From Algoriphagus faecimaris (lineage in GTDB: Bacteria > Bacteroidota > Bacteroidia > Cytophagales > Cyclobacteriaceae), in assembly GCF_900101705.1 (NCBI RefSeq), contig NZ_FNAC01000037.1:1-51586 (forward strand): 51,586 nt of DNA, read 5' to 3'. The translations under genes and the position numbers were made by a program. This document shows, in pieces, positions 46,128 to 51,586 of the stretch. Under the pieces are notes generated by a model. That model did not search any database. It was not told the origin of the DNA and saw only the letters and a list, made by a program, of their open reading frames with translations. How positions within the stretch are numbered: the first letter of the stretch is position 1; each line of letters opens with the position of its first letter.

Positions 46128-46213
46128 AATCAAATCGCTTCTCCGAAGCTCTGTCTCTGAGCCTATTCATCTGAGACTAAAATCAAAACGCCTCGCTGAG
46201 GCTTACTTTCTCC
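46128..46213 (+). repeat. Two-hairpin intergenic repeat, copy 1
   Basis: Begins AATCAAATC and holds hairpin GCTTC-TCC-GAAGC (46137-46149), about 40 bases of spacer ending CTAAAATCAAAAC, then hairpin GCCTC-GCT-GAGGC (46190-46202) and a GCTTACTTTCTCC end. Each hairpin is preceded by ATCAAAWC. The three copies fill most of the 668-bp gap after the transketolase operon. Confidence 0.75.
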
Positions 46214-46290
46214 AAAATTTTTACTGTTGCTTTGTCCCGGTTTTACACTCACAAAGCGGAATATTCCAATTATTTTTTAAAATCTTGCCC

Positions 46291-46370
46291 ATTCAAATCG
46301 CTTCTCCGAAGCGCTGTTTCCTATTATCTTCATCTGATGCTACAATCAAAAGGCCTCGGTGAGGCTTAAA
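46291..46370 (+). repeat. Two-hairpin intergenic repeat, copy 2
   Basis: Direct copy of the 46128 element: TTCAAATC, GCTTC-TCC-GAAGC (46300-46312), spacer with TTCATCTGA as in copy 1, then ACAATCAAAAG and GCCTC-GGT-GAGGC (46353-46365). Confidence 0.75.
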
Positions 46371-46382
46371 AGCCTATGTCTT

Positions 46383-46466
46383 GGAAAGTAAAGCGCCAGC
46401 GGCGCGTTTTGATTTTAGAATTGTAAATAGATATAATCTAGAGCAGCAGCGCTGCGATTTGATTTT
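46383..46466 (-). repeat. Two-hairpin intergenic repeat, copy 3 (inverted)
   Basis: Reverse-complement copy. On the minus strand it reads AAATCAAATC, GCAGCGCTGC (46455-46446), a spacer ending TCTAAAATCAAAAC, GCGCC-GCT-GGCGC (46405-46393), then TTTACTTTCC. Both stems differ in sequence from copies 1 and 2 yet stay fully paired. Confidence 0.7.
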
Positions 46467-46546
46467 TAATTTATCGATCGCTGAAGTCAAAAATCAACCC
46501 CTCCCCCATTCTTTTTTTATCCCTTCATTTTCTACATTTTTACCTG

Positions 46547-47086
46547 ATGATCAGCCTCAGCAAAGCAGTCACATTGATTCCCATTCAGGACTCCGATTCG
46601 GATATTTTATTTGGACTTATGAGTCGCATCTACAAGGATGCTTATGCCGAATTTTGGGAAGATGGAGGCGATTGGTATGTAGACTTGATTTATCATGAAG
46701 AGAATGTGAGAAAGGAGATTAGAAGAAGCCGAACCCATTATTTTTTTGTGGAGTGGATGGGTGAAAAAGTTGGGATTTTGAAATACGACTATCCTTTTTC
46801 ACCCCGAGAAATCGAAATCCCCAATGCCATGAAATTACATCGACTTTATCTCGATTCAAGTACTCACGGAAAAGGCATCGCTAAATTGCTTCTGGAGCAT
46901 TGTGAAAAAGTTACCAAAGCGGAAAACCTAGATTTTATCTGGCTAGAAGCCATGTCCTGCAAACCCCAAGCGAAGCGCTTTTATGAGAAAAATGGCTTTG
47001 AACAGGTATTGACTTATTCTTTGGATTTTGAAAAGCTTTATCCCGAATACCGCAAAATTGAGATTATGCGGAAGAGGATTTTTTGA
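46547..47086 (+). CDS. GNAT family N-acetyltransferase
   Basis: A 179-residue acyl-CoA-dependent acetyltransferase. The acetyl-CoA-binding motif A is LHRLYLDSSTHGKGIAKLLL (Q/R-x-x-G-x-A form), followed by WLEAMSCKPQAKRFYEKNGF (motif B). The substrate cannot be read. It is monocistronic, flanked upstream by the repeat cluster and followed 38 bp later by an unrelated lipoprotein. Confidence 0.88.
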   Translation: MISLSKAVTLIPIQDSDSDILFGLMSRIYKDAYAEFWEDGGDWYVDLIYHEENVRKEIRRSRTHYFFVEWMGEKVGILKYDYPFSPREIEIPNAMKLHRLYLDSSTHGKGIAKLLLEHCEKVTKAENLDFIWLEAMSCKPQAKRFYEKNGFEQVLTYSLDFEKLYPEYRKIEIMRKRIF

Positions 47087-47124
47087 AAGGATTATCTAAT
47101 TTGGCGGGAATAAACTAATCCATC

Positions 47125-48678
47125 ATGCTCTTTTTTAAATCATATATTTACCTACCCTTTTTGGTGCTTTTTTTGAGTTGTAAGGAAAAACAAATCAGCA
47201 GTCCTCCACCACCTCATGATAATAGCTTGTCAGCAGCAAGACTAATTTCGGATACTCCTGAGCAACCCGATGAACAAGTTGGCGTCTATTTTATGCCTTC
47301 ATGGAATACCTCTCCTGACCCAAAAGTGGACCGGGATAGCTTTTGGTCTTGCCTTCAGGATCCAAAAAACTGCTCCAGTTTGCAAAACCCAGCTATTTGG
47401 GGCGCAAGGGGGAGACTTTACAACAGACGATATCCCTATGAAGGACCTTATCTAGAGCGAAAGCCTATCCAAGAACTAAAGGGATTTTACGACAGAACCG
47501 ATCCTGAAGTGGCGAGAAAGCAACTGGAATACATGAAGGAGTATGGAATTGATTTTTTTGCCTACAACTGGTTTTTCGGTAGGCATTATTACTATCATTT
47601 GAACTTTGGCCCACAGGCCAAAATCTACTATCCCAAAGGCTGGAAAACTGATCAAAACCGAGATGGACGAGTGCGCGTACCCGGTATGCCAGAATGGGAT
47701 GAACAATTACAGGTACTACTTGCAGAAAATACCAAATTGCCCAAGGAGAAACAACTCAAATGGGCAATCAACTGGTGTGATGACAGCAATGAGCGTTGGA
47801 TGCTTTGGTTGAAAATCGGTTCACCGGAAGAACTAGCCCGCAAAGCAAATTATTCAGGCGAAAAGCCCGACAGGAATCTTTATCTCCAAGTGCATGAGAA
47901 AATCACTCAACTCTGGATTGATCAATTTTTCAAAAGGAAAGACTACCTCCGCGCCCCAGATGGACGACCCATCGTCTATTTCTATTTTCCTCAGGATGCT
48001 GAATCAAGAGCCGCCTACTATGGATTGAGCTTAAAGGAACTCTTAGATTATTCAAAAAATCTCGCAAAAAAAGCAGGCTTGAAAGGCATAAAATTCATTG
48101 CGGTGACGGCAGGTCCCATGCTGGAGCAAGAGCGGATTTATGGTCTCCCCACCTCCTGGAAAGCTAAGAACCCCTCTCGGCCCTGGGAAGGCGGCCAATA
48201 TCAAAATAAATTGTTGCTACAGGAATATGTACCTCGCTTGAAATCCATGGGCTTCGAAGGAATGACAGGGTACGTGTATCATAATTTCTATGAGAAAGAC
48301 AATCGCTCCTATGCTGATATGCGGGAGACTTATCGTAGTCATTGGAAGTTATGGGGAGAAAAATTCAAATCAGACGCTAATTTCGAGTACCAAATCCCTG
48401 TAGCTATGGGTTGGGATATGAGACCGGCGGGAGGCACTTGGCCCCAACAAACGGGTTTTCCGTCCGAGCCTTACAAGGATCGGGTGCATAGCACAAAAGC
48501 TACATTTAAGGCCAAGCTCCTAGAAGCTCAAGACTTTTCCAAAAAGAACCGCAATGCCAACGGGAATACCATCATGATTTGCTGCTGGAATGAATACCTC
48601 GAGGGCAACTACATCGAGCCTACTGAAGGACATGGATTTGATTATTTGGAAGCAATCCGGGAGGTCTTTGGGAAGTGA
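47125..48678 (+). CDS. WbsX/GH99-like domain lipoprotein
   Basis: A 517-residue lipoprotein (lipobox FLSC, about C19). GVYFMPSWN near residue 52, KQLEYMKEYGIDFFAYNWFF near residue 132 and a late CWNEYLEGNYIEPT match the WbsX-type glycoside-hydrolase-99-like fold (endo-alpha-mannanase relatives and O-antigen enzymes). It is most likely an outer-surface or periplasmic carbohydrate-active enzyme. No SusC/SusD pair or other glycosidase is adjacent, so it is an orphan rather than part of a visible utilisation locus. Confidence 0.85.
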   Translation: MLFFKSYIYLPFLVLFLSCKEKQISSPPPPHDNSLSAARLISDTPEQPDEQVGVYFMPSWNTSPDPKVDRDSFWSCLQDPKNCSSLQNPAIWGARGRLYNRRYPYEGPYLERKPIQELKGFYDRTDPEVARKQLEYMKEYGIDFFAYNWFFGRHYYYHLNFGPQAKIYYPKGWKTDQNRDGRVRVPGMPEWDEQLQVLLAENTKLPKEKQLKWAINWCDDSNERWMLWLKIGSPEELARKANYSGEKPDRNLYLQVHEKITQLWIDQFFKRKDYLRAPDGRPIVYFYFPQDAESRAAYYGLSLKELLDYSKNLAKKAGLKGIKFIAVTAGPMLEQERIYGLPTSWKAKNPSRPWEGGQYQNKLLLQEYVPRLKSMGFEGMTGYVYHNFYEKDNRSYADMRETYRSHWKLWGEKFKSDANFEYQIPVAMGWDMRPAGGTWPQQTGFPSEPYKDRVHSTKATFKAKLLEAQDFSKKNRNANGNTIMICCWNEYLEGNYIEPTEGHGFDYLEAIREVFGK

Positions 48679-48959
48679 CTGTTTTTCTAAATAGGCTTAG
48701 GTTTAAAATAGTAAAAGTCAATCTTTAACCTCCATCCGGAAAAATTAATCAGAAAGAAAAAAAATTCTAAAATTTTAAACATTGCTCCTGATTTTTATGA
48801 GAATGGCACTTTTATTTATGATCCCATACTGTTCATTGCCGTTCATCAAGAATTTTGGATCCAAAAAACATAGCTTTTTCTAAGGATAACCATCAGTTTT
48901 TTCTTGTTTTCCAAAACCTATTTGATGCCTTGGAGTTAGTAATCCTAAATTTCAGAAAG

Positions 48960-49259
48960 ATGCGTTTATCGATATCATTGGTATTTCTTTTGGCGGTAGG
49001 GGTCTTTGTCTACATAGGACAAAATGCCTCCAACTTGTCTACCAATGGCATTTTTATTGGCTTATACGAAATCTTGGACTCTGGAATCGAAGAGGAAAAG
49101 GAAGAAAAAGTAAAAACTTTGGTCTTTTATTTCTCTAACCATTCTTATCATCACCTTTTTGACGAGTTTGAGCTGAATCATGCTCACTCCTATCTTTTAT
49201 TTGGGTATCAATCGGAATTACCCTCGGTGGATTTGCCTCCCGAACCTTTTTTAAGTTAA
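48960..49259 (+). CDS. Small exported histidine-containing protein
   Basis: A 99-residue protein when started at ATG 48960, which gives an N-terminal hydrophobic signal or anchor (LSISLVFLLAVGVFVYIG). An earlier ATG at 48855 would put 35 residues before that segment and is less likely. The mature part has an acidic run (EEEKEEK) and NHSYHHLFDEFELNHAH, five histidines in 17 residues, then ends PPEPFLS. No family recognised. It lies before an exported zinc enzyme, carbonic anhydrase; a metal-binding role is only a guess. Confidence 0.6.
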   Translation: MRLSISLVFLLAVGVFVYIGQNASNLSTNGIFIGLYEILDSGIEEEKEEKVKTLVFYFSNHSYHHLFDEFELNHAHSYLLFGYQSELPSVDLPPEPFLS

Positions 49260-49401
49260 GAACCCATCTATCTACTCCCATTTTAAAATTGAATGGCTGC
49301 CCAATCTCATAGAAAAAGTTGGGAGTTTTGCCCTAAAAAAACATTAAGATTGGGTAAAAGGGATGCGGATATTTTCTAAATCAAAATTATCAGGGTGGCC
49401 C

Positions 49402-49447
49402 CCTCCTCCTTAGATGGGGAGAACACTACTACCTCAAAAATGAGGTA
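49402..49447 (+). other. Short hairpins in the leader of the carbonic anhydrase gene
   Basis: TACCTC (49430-49435) pairs with GAGGTA (49442-49447), and just before it a C-rich run (about 49399-49409) can pair with GGGGAG (49416-49421). The two could form a structured leader 26 bp before the start codon. No known riboswitch class is recognised. Confidence 0.3.
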
Positions 49448-49472
49448 TCAAATCATTCTAAAAAACTAACAA

Positions 49473-50240
49473 ATGAATCTTAACTATAAGCTAGGAATCG
49501 CTAGCATTCTACTACTATTTGGTATTTTGACCAATGCTAAAGCACAAAATACAGGTACCATTGCAACGCTTCTCGAACTGGAAGACAATCAATATTTTGC
49601 AGATCGGGACAGTGCCTATTTAGATCCCTACTATGGGTTGAAGAAATTGATCTACGGCAATAGAAGATTTGCCGACGACAAAAGCATCCGACCGAGACAG
49701 ACTGATGCAGACTTGAAGAGTAACGAATTGGGTCAGGCGCCTTTTGCGACCATTATTGGATGTGCAGATAGTCGGGTACCCAATGAGATCATCTTTGACC
49801 AAGGAGTAGGTGATTTGTTTATCACTCGTACTGCCGGTCAGGTGATGGCTGAGGCTTCCTATGGCACCATAGAATACGCTACTGTGGTCCTTGAGACTAA
49901 GTTAATCGTAGTATTGGGTCATCAGTCCTGCGGTGCAGTTGGCGCTGCCATGAAACTCCCTGAAAACCCTCCTGGACACGTGGTTACCTTGATTAATGCC
50001 ATCAAACCAGCTTCGCTGAGGGCCAAGGCTGCCAATCTTTCTGCGGAGGATGCACTAGATTATGCAGTGAGAGAAAATGTCATCGAGCAAGTCAATATGC
50101 TACGCAATTTGGAGCCGGTCCTGAGTAGAAAATCAGCTAGCGGAGAGGTACTCATCGTGGGTGCGGTTTACGATTTGAAATCCGGCTACGTCAACTTTAT
50201 AGAGGAGACGATCAGCAGCCTGCCAAGATTCTCTAACTAA
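49473..50240 (+). CDS. Exported beta-class carbonic anhydrase
   Basis: A 255-residue beta-carbonic anhydrase with a signal peptide (about 1-24, ending NAKAQ), so periplasmic. The zinc site is complete: C97, D99 and R101 in IIGCADSRVP, and H150 and C153 in GHQSCGAVG. It interconverts CO2 and bicarbonate. It is followed by a terminator hairpin and a DUF2490 outer-membrane protein. Confidence 0.94.
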   Translation: MNLNYKLGIASILLLFGILTNAKAQNTGTIATLLELEDNQYFADRDSAYLDPYYGLKKLIYGNRRFADDKSIRPRQTDADLKSNELGQAPFATIIGCADSRVPNEIIFDQGVGDLFITRTAGQVMAEASYGTIEYATVVLETKLIVVLGHQSCGAVGAAMKLPENPPGHVVTLINAIKPASLRAKAANLSAEDALDYAVRENVIEQVNMLRNLEPVLSRKSASGEVLIVGAVYDLKSGYVNFIEETISSLPRFSN

Positions 50241-50255
50241 ACCGAAAATATAAAA

Positions 50256-50284
50256 GGGCTAGGTCAGGCCTAGCCCCTTATTTA
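50256..50284 (+). terminator. Hairpin terminator after carbonic anhydrase
   Basis: GGGCTAGG (50256-50263) pairs perfectly with CCTAGCCC (50269-50276) around a 5-base loop. The T tract after it is weak (CTTATTT), so it may be leaky into the DUF2490 gene 8 bp later. Confidence 0.6.
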
Positions 50285-50291
50285 CCTTTCC

Positions 50292-50990
50292 ATGATGAGA
50301 AAATATTTATTGTTGGCTTTTGCAGTTTTTACCGTATACTCAAGCCAAGCCCAATCAAACGTAGACAATGAGCAACTAGGCGCTTGGTACATGTATTTCT
50401 TTACCAAGTCCTTCGAAAATAGCCGATTCGGTATCCAAGGTGATTATCAGTTTCGCTATTGGAATTTCGGTTCAGATAAGGAGCAGCTGCTGCTTCGTAC
50501 AGGCCTCACCTATAACCCCATCAATACCAATATTCTATTGACCGCGGGCTATGGATTTATTTCCTCGGGGGAATTTGGGGAAAGTCGTGAAAATGTAATC
50601 GAACACAGAATCTACCAAGAAGTATTGCTTCCTCAGAAAATCGGAGAGCGAATTTACCTGACGCATCGCTTCAGATACGAGCAGCGATGGGTAGAAAATC
50701 AGGCTATGCGAACTCGCTATCGCTACAATATCTTTATGAATATCCCTTTGAACCGAACCAAATTGGAGAAAAAGGCAGTCTATCTTGCACTCTACAATGA
50801 GCTCTTTATCAATGGTCAAAAATCCATTGGTGATGGAAGGACTGTGGAGTATTTTGATAGAAACCGAACCTATCTGGGACTAGGATATGGCCTACGGGAC
50901 AACTTGCGAATGCAAGTAGGTTGGATGAATCAAACCGTCGATAGCTACAGCAAAGCACAGGCACAAGTTAGTCTCCATCATAGTTTCTAA
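50292..50990 (+). CDS. DUF2490 outer-membrane protein
   Basis: A 232-residue protein with a signal peptide (MMRKYLLLAFAVFTVYSSQAQ) and amphipathic beta strands from start to end, finishing in an aromatic residue (HHSF), as in small outer-membrane barrels. LGAWYMYFFTKSFENSRFGIQGDYQFRYWN is the typical start of DUF2490. Function is unknown. It is 51 bp after carbonic anhydrase behind a weak terminator and has its own strong one. Confidence 0.88.
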   Translation: MMRKYLLLAFAVFTVYSSQAQSNVDNEQLGAWYMYFFTKSFENSRFGIQGDYQFRYWNFGSDKEQLLLRTGLTYNPINTNILLTAGYGFISSGEFGESRENVIEHRIYQEVLLPQKIGERIYLTHRFRYEQRWVENQAMRTRYRYNIFMNIPLNRTKLEKKAVYLALYNELFINGQKSIGDGRTVEYFDRNRTYLGLGYGLRDNLRMQVGWMNQTVDSYSKAQAQVSLHHSF

Positions 50991-50998
50991 AAGACCAA

Positions 50999-51040
50999 AA
51001 AGCCCGAAGCAGCAAAATATCTGTTTCGGGCTTTGTTTTA
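50999..51040 (+). terminator. Rho-independent terminator after DUF2490 gene
   Basis: AAGCCCGAAGCAG (about 51000-51012) pairs with CTGTTTCGGGCTT (51021-51033) with one bulged region, followed by TGTTTTATT. Confidence 0.8.
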
Positions 51041-51085
51041 TTATGACTCCTGAAACTAAGAAGAGAACATTAGGGGAAATATGTT

Positions 51086-51279
51086 CGACACCCTTCGGAG
51101 TCGGTGGTGGGTGGGATTTGGGTCATTGTTTTCAACAGGTTTCACCTGACTGCCGTCAAAGGCAGGCCCATGGCTACGCCACGGCGCACAAGTATTCAAG
51201 GTTTGACCACTTCGTGGTCAGCAATTAGAATAAATGGTGATAAGATATATAGCTATTTTTGGACGGTGAAGCCGTCCAA
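51086..51279 (+). repeat. Cluster of short hairpins (REP-like)
   Basis: At least five hairpins in about 195 bp: CGAC/GTCG (51086-51103), CAGGT-TTC-ACCTG (51136-51148), CTGCC/GGCAG (51150-51165), TGACCAC-TTC-GTGGTCA (51204-51220) and TTGGACGG/CCGTCCAA (51259-51279). Two have the same TTC loop. A 61-codon frame across it is not taken as a gene. The cluster ends exactly where the IS3-type end begins. Confidence 0.55.
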
Positions 51280-51280
51280 C

Positions 51281-51586
51281 TGAGCATACCCCAATTGTTA
51301 GGACAGAATTCATTTGACTTCAAGTATACAGAGGCCGGTTGAGTTTTCCATATTTCCACACCTGAAAATCCCTTTTTAGATTTTCAGAAGAGTGTGGGAA
51401 TGTGGTAAACTCGTTTCACGCCACCTGCTCAATCATGGAATATGCTTCTGCAGGAATTCTGTTGTCCAGACTACTGTGCCTTCTACGGTGATTGTAATAA
51501 TCCATGTATTCTGCCAGCTGTGCATAGAGATCCAATCCGTCCTGTGGTGGGTTGAGATAAATCTTTTCGTACTTGATGGTTCTCCA
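51281..51586 (-). mobile_element. IS3-family insertion sequence, right end, cut by window edge
   Basis: The element end at 51281 reads TGAGCATACCCCAATTGTTA, matching the IS3-type terminal repeat (TG...CCCCAAnnGTTAG). The 3' part of the transposase lies inside on the minus strand. Between its stop and the end lies a long stem, 51348-51370 with 51379-51405, likely a terminator. The other end and the target duplication are outside the window. Confidence 0.85.
51416..51586 (-). CDS. IS3-family transposase OrfB, C-terminal 56 residues (partial)
   Basis: Translated on the minus strand from the edge, the frame gives WRTIKYEKIYLNPP, then YMDYYNHRRRHSSLDNRIPAEAY and a TGA stop at 51416. This is the end of the rve integrase core of IS3 transposases, with the usual YNxxRxHSSLxxxxPxEAY tail. 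The upstream part, including the DDE residues, is beyond the window. Confidence 0.92.
   Translation of the reverse strand, partial: WRTIKYEKIYLNPPQDGLDLYAQLAEYMDYYNHRRRHSSLDNRIPAEAYSMIEQVA

Noticed and set aside
51043..51228. 61-codon frame near the right end
   Set aside because: It is made of the hairpin cluster and part of a terminator, with no protein similarity.

Overview
The window looks like a chromosomal segment from a member of the Bacteroidota, most likely the Cytophagales and perhaps an Algoriphagus-like Cyclobacteriaceae. This is inferred from a TonB receptor with a carboxypeptidase-regulatory-like N-terminal domain, many lipoproteins with short N-terminal lipoboxes, the near absence of Shine-Dalgarno sites, TAnnTTTG-type -7 promoter elements, and families typical of the group (DUF4377/META, CHRD-like lipoprotein, Spy-like protein beside an ECF sigma factor, split transketolase, IcmF). 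No rRNA, tRNA or CRISPR array was seen.

Left edge (1-4.5 kb) is accessory DNA. Positions 1-305 on the minus strand read as the 5' half of a group IIC intron ribozyme. Its 5' end abuts an attC-like element (305-436), and a small membrane-protein gene starts 5 bp after it, as an integron cassette gene would. Two serine beta-lactamase-like hydrolases and a secreted coiled-coil protein follow.

From 4.5 to 12.6 kb everything is on the minus strand. An OsmC protein, a small protein, a Cache-domain lipoprotein and a large hybrid histidine kinase form a tightly packed cluster, preceded by a fused B12-dependent acyl-CoA mutase (IcmF). From 13 to 21 kb on the plus strand are a CoA-transferase/hydrolase, a sugar porter overlapping a fructokinase, another MFS carrier, and a TonB receptor with a partner lipoprotein. 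A bidirectional terminator separates these from a CHRD-like lipoprotein.

From 21.8 to 31 kb come an ATP-dependent DNA ligase overlapping an Lhr-core helicase, then on the minus strand TrkH/TrkA potassium uptake, RmuC and an alpha/beta hydrolase. From 31 to 38.2 kb come an atypical Nramp transporter, an ECF sigma operon, a palindromic MITE-like element, MscL, oligopeptidase B, and methylglyoxal synthase next to phosphofructokinase. From 38.4 to 45.9 kb are two operons: LD-carboxypeptidase/SGNH/DUF4377-META, and FAH/M23/Bcp/split transketolase.

The right end (46-51.6 kb) has intergenic DNA with three copies of a two-hairpin repeat whose stems show compensatory changes, then a GNAT acetyltransferase, a WbsX/GH99-like lipoprotein, a small His-rich protein, an exported beta-carbonic anhydrase and a DUF2490 protein. 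A run of short hairpins follows, and the window ends inside an IS3-family element. The observations most worth following up are the group IIC intron in an attC-like site, the covarying hairpin repeat, the Cache-lipoprotein/hybrid-kinase cluster, the ligase-helicase pair lacking its usual partners, and the Nramp homologue without DPGN.
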